64,000 bases of DNA from Fibrobacter sp. UWB10. Lineage in GTDB: Bacteria > Fibrobacterota > Fibrobacteria > Fibrobacterales > Fibrobacteraceae. Positions within the stretch are counted from its first letter, which is position 1. The number at the start of each line of letters is the position of its first letter. Positions 32,641-45,100 of the stretch are shown here, piece by piece. Below the pieces are notes generated by a model, which had not been told where the DNA came from, ran no database searches, and saw only the letters and a list, made by a program, of their open reading frames with translations. The translations under genes and the position numbers were made by a program. Location: NCBI RefSeq assembly GCF_900182935.1, contig NZ_FXUE01000003.1, positions 310,001 through 374,000 on the forward strand, given 5' to 3'.

Positions 32641-34917
32641 ATGACGAAACAAGAATATATCCAATCCTTGAAGAAAGAAGTTGAACAGTTTCATCCTTTT
32701 CTAAGGGACCGGCTTTTTGCGGCTATGCAAAAAGAGGCTGCTATTGATTCCTACGATTATACACATGGAAATAATGAGCAAGGTGCTGATTTTATAGTTA
32801 TGACACGTAATAGTGTTACTAAGAGGGAATATGCTGTTGCTGTAATTGTTAAGTCCGGTTCTATCACAAACTCACTTGATGTTGTTGAACGACAAATTTC
32901 TCAATCGACAACAGACCGAAAAAATCAAAATGGTGAAGAGTTTTCTGTCCGTAGTTTTTGGGTAATTACAAATAATACCATCTCAAAGAATGCAAGAGAT
33001 TATATAAATAAAAAATTCGATAACTTGAATATTGAATTTTGGGATTATCAAGAAGTAGTTAGATTAAGTGATTTGTATATGGGTGATGATTGGTTGGAAC
33101 CGCATCATTCGACAAATACCTTCTTGCAGACGAAACGGCAGTATTTTGTGGATATGATGTCAAGGAATTCCCTTGCCCAAAATTTAGGAGAATTCTCTTT
33201 AAGACAAACTGTTGTTGAACGAAAGGCCGAATACAATAGCAACCAGCAGAAGAATGACCCGCCGAAGAAGGTAAATGTCTTGGAGTGCGCCAAAAAAAGG
33301 AAAATGATTCTGCTTGAGGGGGGATTTGGTTCTGGCAAAACTCGCATGCTCCATCAGATTGGCCTTGATTTGTGTGACCAAAAGAATGATGAACACCCGT
33401 TGATTCCGATTTATTTGACATATCAGGATTTATGCACCAAATATAGACTCGATGCAGACGAAGTTGTTCTCAATGAAATAGAAAAGAGTGTTCAGGATGA
33501 ACTGCAAGATGATGGCCAGTACCTGTTCCTTATAGATGGTGTTGACGAAGCAAACTTTCCTGATCGTGAAAAAGCTGAAAAGTTATTCAAGTTTTATCAA
33601 AAAATAGAATCGAAAAATGCGAATGCGGTCCTGGCGACTAGAAACATAACGCCGCTATTTCAAAAAGAAGAAAGACTTAAGAGCGACTGTCGTGTATTGG
33701 AAATACGTCCTTTATCTACAACAGAAATAATCCGCTACATTTTGAATGTTTGCAAAAGAGAAAATCTTTCGAATAGGGTGTTCTCGGATTTAAGCAGTAA
33801 TGATTTGCTTAAGGATATTGCGAAAATCCCCATTACGGCGATTCTACTTGCTCAGATATTAAAAAACGATGTGAAAGATTTGCCATCTACATTGCCCGAA
33901 CTTTTCCAGAAATTTGTAGAGTTGTCTTTGGGAAGATGGGATGTCGAAAAGGGCTTGCTAGCCCAAAAACAGTATGAAGCTCTCGATGCTATTGCGACCG
34001 ATATTGCGATATACATGTTCGACAACTCCCTTACGCAAATAGGCGAAGATGAGGCGAAAGGGTTCTTTGTAAAATATGTAAATGAGCGCAACACCGGATT
34101 GGTTGTTGAGCTGCTATATAGACATTTAGTGGATAATTCTGGCATTGTGACGGTATATGATGGATGTTTTTCGTTCAAGCACCGTGCAATTTTGGAATTC
34201 CTGTATGCTAGAAGGAAGGCTCTGGAAAAGACTCTCCCTATCAACAAGCAAATGCTGACTCTGAATTGGCAAAATGTCTATTATTTCTATTACGGATGTC
34301 TGAAAGATTGCCCTGATGAAATTAAGGCGTTCAAGGATCTCGAATGCAGTAACACGTTTGAAAAAATGATGAAGCTGTTTTTTGCGCCGAATTTCCTTTT
34401 GGCAGCATACAATACACCATATGATGTTATATCTGAAACTTTGTCTAGCGCATTCAATGAGTCTGGTCACATCTATCTTGAAATGAAAAAGGATGCCGAT
34501 TGCCCATTTTTGCGTTTTTCGGAGATGAATTTTCTGTGGTTCTTCCAAATGCTGATGAGGAATCTATATTCCTACAATTTCTTTAGAGATGCCATCGAAA
34601 AATATCTGGTGGATTTAGACTCGAATAAAATTACCGAACCCGATGCTTACACGCTGTTCTTTATTTCTATGATTCGCGTGACATTAAAAATCGACAAGCC
34701 AACAGATTTCTTGTTCGATATGCAAAATAAGTTGCCTGCCCAGATTAAGCTGGGGCTTTTCCATGAAGTTAAATCCGAAAAGGACTTGTCGGAAAAAGCG
34801 ACGACTTACATTAAGAAAATGACTAACAAATTGAAAAAAAATGGTTTTGCCGATAAGGGATTCTTGAAAACCCTTTACAATGAACCTTTAACGGTTAAAG
34901 CTAAAAAGAAAGTTTAA
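32641..34917 (+). CDS. NACHT/STAND NTPase with nuclease-like N-terminus
   Basis: 758 residues from the ATG at 32641 (AAAAGG upstream). The N-terminal ~160 residues look like an Mrr-type PD-(D/E)xK fold (GNNEQGADFIV ... YAVAVIVKSG ... RSFWVITNN), but the acidic residue of E-x-K is replaced by Ile. The central NACHT domain has Walker A GGFGSGKTR (~227) and Walker B LFLIDGVDEA (~295). Its helical region follows (LEIRPLSTTEIIRYIL, FKHRAILEFLYARR). The C-terminal ~300 residues are helical and would be the sensor. Architecture fits bacterial NLR-like anti-phage proteins; this is inferred. AT-rich. Confidence 0.72.
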   Translation: MTKQEYIQSLKKEVEQFHPFLRDRLFAAMQKEAAIDSYDYTHGNNEQGADFIVMTRNSVTKREYAVAVIVKSGSITNSLDVVERQISQSTTDRKNQNGEEFSVRSFWVITNNTISKNARDYINKKFDNLNIEFWDYQEVVRLSDLYMGDDWLEPHHSTNTFLQTKRQYFVDMMSRNSLAQNLGEFSLRQTVVERKAEYNSNQQKNDPPKKVNVLECAKKRKMILLEGGFGSGKTRMLHQIGLDLCDQKNDEHPLIPIYLTYQDLCTKYRLDADEVVLNEIEKSVQDELQDDGQYLFLIDGVDEANFPDREKAEKLFKFYQKIESKNANAVLATRNITPLFQKEERLKSDCRVLEIRPLSTTEIIRYILNVCKRENLSNRVFSDLSSNDLLKDIAKIPITAILLAQILKNDVKDLPSTLPELFQKFVELSLGRWDVEKGLLAQKQYEALDAIATDIAIYMFDNSLTQIGEDEAKGFFVKYVNERNTGLVVELLYRHLVDNSGIVTVYDGCFSFKHRAILEFLYARRKALEKTLPINKQMLTLNWQNVYYFYYGCLKDCPDEIKAFKDLECSNTFEKMMKLFFAPNFLLAAYNTPYDVISETLSSAFNESGHIYLEMKKDADCPFLRFSEMNFLWFFQMLMRNLYSYNFFRDAIEKYLVDLDSNKITEPDAYTLFFISMIRVTLKIDKPTDFLFDMQNKLPAQIKLGLFHEVKSEKDLSEKATTYIKKMTNKLKKNGFADKGFLKTLYNEPLTVKAKKKV

Positions 34918-34928
34918 TAACAGGAGTA
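34908..34928 (+). repeat. Junction repeat, copy 1
   Basis: 21 bases (starting GAAAGTTTAATAAC, ending AGGAGTA) that include the last codons and stop of the NACHT gene and the ribosome site of the lipoprotein gene. It is identical to 63,046-63,066. Confidence 0.8.
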
Positions 34929-34932
34929 AGAA

Positions 34933-36078
34933 ATGAAAACGATTAAGAAAATTGGCCTGGTGAGTGCTGTCGCGTTTGCGATGTTTGCGCTTTCGGCTTG
35001 CGATGACTCTTCGTCGGCTAGTTCCGATGAAACAGGTGTTTCCAGTTCGTCTGTAGAGTCGCCTGATTCGAGTGTCACCCTGAGCGGAGCGTCAGCGGAG
35101 TCGAATGGGTCTAGTAACGAAAATATGGAAAAAGACAAGTCGTCTAGCAGTAAGAAAACGACTTCTAGTTCTTCTGCTTTATCGACGGATTCGAAGAATT
35201 CTTCATCAAGTGGTAAGTCGGGTAGCAGTAGTTCCCAGACTTACCGCAGATGTCAAGAAGGGATGCTTGATACCTTGTATGAAGAGACGCGCACTCTTTA
35301 CAAACATTGCGAAAATGATATGTGGAGAACGGATTCAATTGTGAAAATTGTAATAGAACAGCCCAAGGTTTACCCGAATATGGATAGCGTATTTGGGTCG
35401 GAGTTTAAAGCGTACGGCACGTACGAAGATTTGCGTGATAACAATGTTTACAAGACTACCAAATATTATGAAAAGTTCCAGCAGAATGGTGGAACTGTAA
35501 TAGACAGTTTTACCGTAATGGCTCAGAACCTGAATTACGCAGAAATAATGATTGACAGCACCACGACAGTATTTGATGACAGCAAGGTCGAAAAACGCTG
35601 CTACAAGGATGACCCCTGGTATTGCGACAACTACTTTGGTGCCCGTTACACCTGGAGCGAGGCTATGGGACTCCCCAAGGTGTGTGACAGCGTTGGTGTT
35701 GCAGATAACCCCAAGTGCAACATTGACCTTAGCAAAAAAGTTCAGGGGGTATGCCCGACGGGTTGGCATGTGATGACGGAAACCGAATGGAAACACTTTG
35801 CCTACACAAACGGCCTAAATATGACTTATTCTCTATTGTCACATGCCGTATGGGAAAAGAAGAGCGGGAATAATCCTTATGGAATGTCCGTTCTGCCAGA
35901 AGGCGATGAATACCCTTATAATAAAGGTGCCAGTTTTTGGATTCCCTACGAAAAGTCTGAGAGTAATGGCGGAGTAGTTGATTTGGCCATTGATTATTTC
36001 ACAGTAAGTTCAGCAAGAAAGTATGGTTTTATGAGTATTCGCTGTGTACAAGACGAAGGCGATACTTTTTTAAGGTAA
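34933..36078 (+). CDS. FISUMP-domain lipoprotein
   Basis: 381 residues. Lipobox LSAC, lipid on C23; a long Ser-rich linker (about 24-110) follows. The C-terminal domain has the FISUMP pattern: VMAQNLNYAEIM, GARYTWSEAMGLP, VCPTGWHVMTETEWKHF, and a final SIRCVQD. Cysteines around CYKDDPWYCDNYFG are typical. This domain is a hallmark of Fibrobacter surface proteins; its role is unknown. The linker contains an in-frame copy of a dispersed repeat. The giant LEPR gene starts 31 bp downstream and may be co-expressed. Confidence 0.88.
   Translation: MKTIKKIGLVSAVAFAMFALSACDDSSSASSDETGVSSSSVESPDSSVTLSGASAESNGSSNENMEKDKSSSSKKTTSSSSALSTDSKNSSSSGKSGSSSSQTYRRCQEGMLDTLYEETRTLYKHCENDMWRTDSIVKIVIEQPKVYPNMDSVFGSEFKAYGTYEDLRDNNVYKTTKYYEKFQQNGGTVIDSFTVMAQNLNYAEIMIDSTTTVFDDSKVEKRCYKDDPWYCDNYFGARYTWSEAMGLPKVCDSVGVADNPKCNIDLSKKVQGVCPTGWHVMTETEWKHFAYTNGLNMTYSLLSHAVWEKKSGNNPYGMSVLPEGDEYPYNKGASFWIPYEKSESNGGVVDLAIDYFTVSSARKYGFMSIRCVQDEGDTFLR
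35074..35109 (+). repeat. Dispersed repeat inside the lipoprotein Ser-linker
   Basis: GTCACCCTGAGCGGAG, CGTCA, GCGGAGTCGAATGGG: the same pattern as the intergenic repeat at 25,796, here read in frame as TLSGASAESNG within the Ser-rich linker. Confidence 0.5.
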
Positions 36079-36109
36079 AAACAAGAAAAATAAAGAACGG
36101 AGCAGACTC

Positions 36110-39100
36110 ATGGCTAAGAAAAATCCGAACGACAAGAATCTAAACAATTACAAAATAGAGGCACTTGAACCCCGTTGGATGATGGATGGTAACCAGTGGG
36201 GTAGTGAAATTCTGTCCAGTGGTTATGATGTTGTTGAGTCTGCTTCGGCTAGTTATGAAAAGTGGGAGTCTACCAAAATTGATACCGTAACACTTAAGGA
36301 CGAAAACTCGGGTGAAATGAGTTTTGCGTCCATCAAGGATTTTCTGGATAATGAAAATATACTTGAAACAGGGATGAACTGGGTCAAGGATAGGGTCGGT
36401 GCTGCATGGAATCGGGTGTTGGCTGATAATAATCTCGATTCCACATCTGTTGTTTCTGCCGCAGATGTCTTTGACGAACTTGATGGAACTCTAAACGACA
36501 AGGATGGGTGGCAATTTACAATATCTTGTGGAACGAATGATTTTACCGTAAGCGCAACATTCAACAAGTATTATGAGGTGCCAGATGACACGTTCCTTAT
36601 TGCGGACTTGAAGAATTTTGCGGGCGTAGACCTTAAACTTATTCCACTGGATTCAGAAAAAGCCTTGCATGTGACAGGTTCCTTTAGCTGCAAATTTGAT
36701 GGGCAAGAAAGTGTTTCCTATACAACGAAACCAAATCTCAATGCAGAAATAGCCTTTAAGCAGATTATATCCAATCAAGTTGACCTAGAAGATTTGGAGG
36801 ATGACTACGGCCTGGAACAGAATCCTTCTTACTACGGAACACAGGGGAATGCGTTCAATTATATATCAGTTGCAGATTCTCCAAATGACGATGTTTCGGA
36901 TTATTCTGCCAAAGTAGGAATGAATCTTGGAAGTGTTTCTCAAAAAGTTACAAAGACCCATTCTGGCGACTTGAATTTTTATACCGGTATTGTAAACGAT
37001 TCTACAACACAGATTCTTAAAGGCCCCAATGAAGAAAATCTCTTCTCGAATGTCTATGTCAAATTGATATATGATGAATCGCAACGGGTCTGGAAATGGA
37101 ATGATAATGTTATAGCGGCTTTAGAAAATTTTGACATGGGGTTGGTGCTCCGCAAACTTTCGGACCTTTCACAATGGTTGCAATTAAATTCTACTGCAAC
37201 TTCCGAGAATCCGACACCTTTGCTATACGATTCCTTCAATGGAATATTGAACCAAAACGCCTCTGAGAATGCGTGTCTACCGAAACTGCTGAGTGAAGTT
37301 ATTGAAAAAGCACCTTCGACATTGGTAGGCTTGTATCAGTGCGCACAAAAATTTTCTTACACTTTTTTAACATACGATTCAACTTCGAAAAAGTTAGTTA
37401 TTCCGTTTAGATTAAAGTTGCAAATGCCTGGATCGACGGACCAAACGCAACTGGTTGATGCGGAAATCGAAACGGTAGTTTCGTTGGCGACAAAGGCCCT
37501 TACCGATCGTGGTTTTGTTGTCCGTGATAATAAATCACTTGACCTGACTACAAAAAACATTATATTAAGTTTTGACCTTGTTGTTGATTTAGGAGATGTT
37601 TCGAGTAGCAAGGTGTCAAAAGATTCAAAAATCGTAGAGTTCCTGAACGAAAATGCTTTTGAAAATACTTTTGGAACGAACTGCGTCATTGCTGATAATG
37701 GGCTGGGTTTTGCATTCCCTGATAGTTCTACCTATAAAGCCAAGGATGATGTCCAGGGAATTTATTTTACCGTATCGACAACTCCAAAGGATGCATATGC
37801 CTATAGTGATGCATATATTACTTTCAACAGCGATTTTTTAGCAGCTGTAAATGAAGATGAGGAAATTGAGCTGATTTTAAAGAAGAACGGGGATTCCGAT
37901 GTAAAGCAATCTTTCTGCTTCCATGCTTCTGGGTCCATAGAAGAATTGGCGTCAGCAATTCAGGCTGAATTAGCGACTAACGAGAAATATCTAGAACATA
38001 AAAAAGCAACTGTTCGCTATGTCGGTAACTATCTTATTATTACCAATCTGGCGAAAGATTTTTATGTAGCATCTCTAGAAGTTGATGATGAGAAGGCTAC
38101 AATAAATGAAAGCTCCACGCAACCGGTATTTGTTGAAGTCTCAAAAAAAATGCCTATAGCAATTCCTTCGGCTGGGACAATAACACTCAGTATAAGTGGC
38201 GTAGATGATGTAGTAATAAGTCCAAACTTTTCAGGGGCGAAAAATGAGGAGGATGTGGTTCGTGTATTAAACCAATGTCTAAATGATCTTCAAGGAAATG
38301 ATAAAAAATTTGTGGCAGAACTTAGGGATGGTAAGGTCGCGTTCCGTACAACGGGAGCCTATTGTGCAAGTTCTTTTACCGTCAGTGGCTCAAATTTAAG
38401 TGAAATAGGATTTGTTCAAAATCTGACATCCAATAATTCATGTTTAGAAATTATTGTCGAAAGAGATAATGATAATAAAGAATTTAAGGCTAATGTCAAC
38501 TTCGATGATTGGTGGTTGTCATCGGAAGGATTGTCACAAAGAACGGTAGGTAACCTGTTAAGTAAAATCTGTGGAACATCTTTTGTTGGTGACCAAGAGA
38601 CTGTATCAGACGTTTTGTCCTTTGATGAAAATACACTTAAAATTGCGGGGACAAACAGTTATACTATAAAGTCGATAAAAAATTGTAATGGGTTCTCTTT
38701 GGCGTCGTTGCTTGGGATTGCTGGCGAAAATACCGCCGATGTGCCTGCAGATTTCACTGTTGATGTTTGGAAACTTGATGCAGAAGAATCGATTTTATAC
38801 AAGAATTTTGAATTAAGTTTTGAACAGACTTTGACTGGTAATGCCGAAATAGACGCTAATCTAGGACTCATACGTAGCCAGTTTAAAAAAGACAATGTGA
38901 ATTTAGAACATACGATTACATTGTCTATAAATGCGGAGCCGGGTGCTAATGAATCCTTTGAGTTGCCTGACTATAGATTGAATGCTACGCAGGAAATAAT
39001 AAATAAAAAATTTGATGAAGTAGTATCGTCTTACAACAATCTTTGCAGCTTGGCATCGAATTTAAGTTTAAACCCAATTACCCTTTCATCTTTGGAAACT

Positions 39101-42100
39101 TTTTTTCAACTGATAAACACTATTGAACAGTTCCAAAGTTCAATATATGATTTTAAACAAATTGTTGATAATTCTTGGAATAATCTCAATTCTATAAAAT
39201 ATAAATCCTATACTTCAGCTATACAGTCTCTAGCGCAATCATACAACGGATTTGTGACGGATTTTGAAAATGTATGTCAGTGTATCGAGTGTATAAATGT
39301 TGATTCTTTTAAACAGATTCTTGCTAATCCAGTTGGTTCTAACCAGTCGCTTAATCTAACAAATCTTTCCAACCTTTTGGAGGAACTAGAGGGGATTATT
39401 GAGGATATAAACTCTTTAGATGTTTCTACGATTTTGAATGATGTTAAGACTTCTTTGTTGTCGGTTGTTCAAACAATAAAGAGTGACTATGAACAAGGTG
39501 CTTCCGTCATCGTGTCAAAAACACAAGGCGGCACCTTAGTTCTTGAAGAAGTAGACTCGTGCAAATTGGGCTCAATTTCTTTACGTGATTTATCTTCTGT
39601 TGAAGAACTTGTTTCTGATAATGTTTCTTCATTGAGCAATGGTGTTCTTGCTAACCAAAATGTTTTAGATGCTTGGTCTGTTACTTCTGCTCATGATGTT
39701 TTAAACTTGTTGGGAAATGAATTTGGTGAAAAATTTTTGGGTAAACCTAAAATAGGTGAAACTTCAACAACTTTTGATGGTCTTGTTTCAGAAAGTTTGT
39801 TGTCTTCGAAGATTCCATTCATTGACCATTCCTTTATAGAACTAGCTGGCCTTGATACAAAATTGTATGAACTGTATAATTTGATGAACAAGGCTGAATC
39901 CCTTACTCTCCAAGATTTTGTGGAACAGTTGTCTGCTAGAACTGGTATAGGTTGTGTTTTGTCGATGATTGAATCTAACGAAACATATGCCGTCGTTTTG
40001 AATTTTGGATGGTCCTATGCCATAATGGATAAGAAAATTACACTAGGAAATCTCGGTGGCCCTTCATCCTTTATTGGAGGCGGAATTGATGTGACTTTAA
40101 ACGGTCACTTGAATTTTAATTTGCAGGCGAAAGTTGTTTACTCGAATGGAAACGTATCAATTGTCTTCGATCAAACAAATCCGTTGGTAGATGCCTCTTT
40201 TACGATAGCACAAAATCCACTTTCTGGTAAGATTAATGTTAATATTGATGGAGAACAATCCTTGTCGCTTCTCGAAATAACGGGAGGTAGTTATATTGAT
40301 GTCGAAGCATCTTGTAAGTTTGGTTTTGGAACAAATACGTTCTTTGAATGTAAGGAAGCTTCCCTGAAAGTTGATGGTCTGCTTAACCTTTCTTTGCTTG
40401 GGGCGGACGCAGGTTCCATTGAGATTGGCTCAAGTTACGGGAATAATTCCATAAATCTGCTGAATTTAGGTGACTTGTCCTCGCTAACGCCACAGTTGAT
40501 TTACTTAAGCGAAACGGACGAAGAAGCCGATACAATAAAAGGTAATTCTCCAATTTATGTTGATTTACATAAATTGGATATATCTCTTTCCCGTTTTAAC
40601 CTGTTCGACAACCTGGCTTTGGTTGGCGATGGGCTCTCGCAACTTTTGCGCAAGGCGATTAGTGGCTTGAATAGCGAAGTCTTGCGTGATTCAATGAGAA
40701 ATGTGCCTTTTATCGGGGACCGTATCATTGCCGCTGCGGATTGTCTTACCAGATTGGATTCCGATTTTGTGGAGCCGCTCCGTAAATTCCTGAATAGTAC
40801 CCGAAACGTTGATGAAGTCGTGATTGCCGAGAAGTTGTATGATATTTTAAGTCAATACAATCTGTTTGCAACGGAATTAGACAGGCCTTTGGCAAATTTG
40901 GAAAATGGTGCGACAGAAACATGGGCTGACAAGCAATTTACTCATTGCTATAATGGAATTCAGTATTATAAGAATGAGGACGAGGCCGGCTGGCGCTTGC
41001 GTTTAGGTGGACAGTACGAACTGGACCGCAATGCTGATTTTGATTTGGGTTTCCCTGGATTAGGTCTCCGTTCAGAAGGTGGACTTAAAATTACCTTGGG
41101 ATGGATGCTGGATATTGGATTTGGTGTCAATAAAAATACAGGAGCGTTTATCCTGTTGTCCAATGGAAAAGAATTTTGGAGTGGAGAAGGTGAAAATAAG
41201 ACTCTTAACAGGTCTACATCCGGTGTCGATTACGAAGAAAATAAAGAAGGTTTAACGAATCATGTCGGTGACGACTTGAAGGTCTGGATTACAGTTAGTA
41301 CGAACGATGGCTTTGAAATAGATGGCTCGTTGGGCTTTTTACAGATGACGGCGACGGGCCATAATTTTACAGGGGCTTCTGCATACCTTGGCGTTGATTT
41401 GAATGATGGAAGGAATGACAAAACAGTAGATGCTGAGACGGATGGCAAAGATGACTATGGAAAAGACTCTGTAATAAACATCTATAGCCTCGCATCAGAA
41501 CTTTCTGTAGAGGCAAACTTGCTTGCAAGTGTTAATATTGATGGTTTGGAATTAGAATTGGGTATAGGGGATGGATCGAGTGCATTCCCGAAGTTGACTG
41601 CTGAATTGAATCTTGACTGGTCCGCTTCAATTGGTGGTGGCGAAAATAATGGTCTCAAACTGTTGTCGCTGAGTAATCCCACCTTTGATGCAGGAAGTTT
41701 TATTTCGAATACTTTTGGTTCTGTGGTCAAAAGGATTCAGAGCGTAATAGGCCCCATACAGCCGTTAATTGATTTCTTGCAGGCTGAAATCCCTGTTTTG
41801 AACAAGTTGCCTGCTGGCAAGATTCGGATTACTGTCCTTGACCTTATCAAGATGTATGGCTCCAAGAACGATATGGACTTTGGATTCTTGGATGACATAA
41901 TCGCAATTAATAGAATTGTAAAATTATTCAATGAAGGCTCAAACAATAATTTGAGTAATGATTTGCTCTTGAAGTTGCCTGATCTAATTTTATATGAAGA
42001 TGCTGATGGTTATGATTCTAGTAATGGAGATAGGCGAAAAAGATCTGATGCAAATATATCCAGCATAAATTTCCTCAATGGATTTTCGGACAATCTTGAT

Positions 42101-45100
42101 TCGTATATACAAACGCTTCGAGAAACGTTTACTCTTTCTTCTGCAACGAATACTTTTGACTGGGGAAACTATCAAAGTAAATTTAACGACATTATGAGTG
42201 GCTTGAACGGCGTTATTAATGAAAACCCTCGAGCTTCATCTTCTGCGAGTGCTTCTTTTTCAACAAGTGGTGGCGGCGGGTTTGCTTTCCCGATTCTTAC
42301 CAACCCATTGACTGAAATTGTTGGTCTTTTCCTGGGTAGGGAATCTACCTTGGTGACATACGACATGTCACCGCTAAAGTTCGACTTTGACTGGAAAAAT
42401 AGTTACCCGATTGTGGGACCGCTATGTGCCGACATTGGTTTTAATTTCGGGGCCTGCATTGACTTGGAGTTTGGGTATGATACACACGGATTGCGTCGTT
42501 GGAGAGAGAGTGACTACAAGAATTATGCGGCTTTAATTGACGGCTTTTATATTGCTGACTGGAATGATGACGGCAAGGATCTTGCTGAGGTCGTATTCCA
42601 TTCGGGTATTACGGCTGGAGCCAGTATCGCGGGCCGGGCTGGTGTCAATGTAGGCTTGAATCTGGATGTGAATCTTGATTTTAAGGACCCGAATAATGAC
42701 GGGAAAATTCGCCTTGGTGAAATGGCGGATATGCTCAAGACGAACCCGATAATGATATTCGATGCTTCTGCTGATATAGAAGTGGAAGCCTATGCATATT
42801 TGGATTATTTCTTCGGTCGCAAAAAATGGACCTTGTGGAGCAGCGATGCGTTTGAATTATTCGATACCGCTTCTAAAAAATCTAATACGCCAACACTTGT
42901 TTCAGACAATGGAGATTACCTTGTTGTAAATGTTGGTGATTTTGCGGCAGGTAGGAATTCTGGTAATCTGAGCGATGGCGATGATGTCGTAACGATTGAA
43001 TTTACGGGCGCGAAAAAGTTTAAAGTTTCTTGGGGAAATTATTCATCCGAAGAAATCAGTCTTGACAAAGACTCAAGTAATCCCAAGAAAGGCATCTGCG
43101 TTTATGCGGGAAAAGGCCGTGACACAATCACAATAAAGTCTTCGAAGGATGTAAATGTTTCTGCCGATGTTGTTGTCTATGGCGGAGACGGTGAGGATTT
43201 AATTGATGCTTCCGGATTGAGTTTGGCTGCGGATGGAAATGCCATATTGATTGGAAATGGCAGCCTTGACGTTATCAAAGGTGCTGGTGGTTTAGGAAAC
43301 AACTTCATATTTGGAGAGATCGCGCGATTTGTAAAGGACGACGATAAGGTAAAACTAGCCGAGGCCTATCCCGATGTAGCTTCTGCGGAAACCAATGTTT
43401 TGTTTGGTGGAGCGGGGAAAAACTTCATCTTCGGTGGGGCAGGTAGTGATATACTCTATGCCGGAGATTTCGCAGAAACGACGAACTATCTGTTTGGCGA
43501 TGGTGGTAGAATAGAATACAACGAAGACAATCTTCTCGAAGTTAGCCGTTATGATTTGTTTGACGAAGGCGGCGATGATTTAATATATGGTAGCGTTAAT
43601 GACGATAAACTGTATGGCGGTGCCGGAACAGACTGGATTGAAGGTCTTGAAGGTGATGACGAAATCTATGGTGGCCAAGGAAATGATATCTTAATCGGCG
43701 GAAACGGAACTGATAAAATCTATGGGTATGATGGAGCAGATGTCATATTTGGCGATACGCCTGCCGAGCCGAACATGGTGATTGCTGGTGCTGGTGATAC
43801 AGTAGGTATTCTGCCTTATGACTATCTTTCTTCGGATTACTATGATAGTAAATCATCTCACCCGTTGTTCTCCAGTGCAGGCTTGGTGCTGACAACACCT
43901 CAACAGCATTTTGTTAATCTGCCTTTTGAAAAAATTAAAAGCATTGTTTATTCAGGAGAACAAATAAACGTTAATAAACTTACGGTTCTATCAAAAATAC
44001 TTGGGTTAAATGAAGAGGAACTAAAAACTAATGACTCGTATGATACAACCAAGATAGAATCTGCAATTTTAAGTAAACTTTCCAAAGTCCAGGATAATGA
44101 GGGCCTGTCTAATTCAACGGATTACATTTACGGCGGCAATGGTTCTGACATCATCTTCGGCGATGACGGTGCAGACGGAGCATCTGCTTCGGGTGGTAAT
44201 GATGTTATCGAAGGTGGCGCCGATAACGACTTTATCGATGGCGATGCCGGTGACGACCGCATAACGGGCGGTTCCGGCGAAGATGTCATTTACGGCGGCC
44301 AGGGTAACGACATTCTCGATGGCGGTGCCGGGAATGATATCGTGTTCGGTGATGACGGAATTAATGGATTTGCGACAGACCAGAAGGGGACTTCGGATTT
44401 ATTTGCCTATCAGGAAGATAGCGAAGCGAGAAAGAATCAGGGCCTCGTATTTGGAGACACCATCAATTCTTTCGTAAATAATTTCGGAATCAAGGCAGAT
44501 GCGAAGTCGAATACAAGTGGCGGGGCCGACACGATTATTGCCGGGAATGGCAGCGACATCGTGGACGGCCAGAGCGGCGACGATTCCTACATCGTGAACA
44601 TGATGGGGGGCGGTAACCGCGCCTATACAAACGTGATGGATTCGGGTGAAAATGACGCGTCCGATTCCTTGACCATCAACGGAACCGTCAATGCCGACGA
44701 ATTCCTGATTCGCGCGTCGGACCTCGGCCTGGGTATGGTGGCATCGCTGCCGGAAATCCAGACCGACCCGAACAGCCCTGCAAGCAGGACCCAGATCGAG
44801 CGCGTGAACTTCTGGAACGTGGGGGTCGAAAAGACCGGCGTCGAAAACCTCGCCGTGAATGCCGGTGCCGGAGACGACAAGATTTCCATTGACGGGACAC
44901 TTTCTACAATCTCCATCGATGCTGGCGCCGGTAACGATATGGTAACGGTTGGCCAGATGTTCGATTCAAAACGGACGACCGACGCAAATCTCAGCAACGT
45001 GCAGCCCAAGGATGTTTTCGGGACGACGGAGACGACCCAGGGCTACCTGAGCAACGGCGTAGAACACGCAACATCCATTGTCGGTGGTGAAGGTAACGAC

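Noticed and set aside
36110-36200. Sec signal peptide on the giant protein
   Set aside because: The first 60 residues have no hydrophobic core. The LEPR-type motif and RTX repeats point to type I-like export instead.
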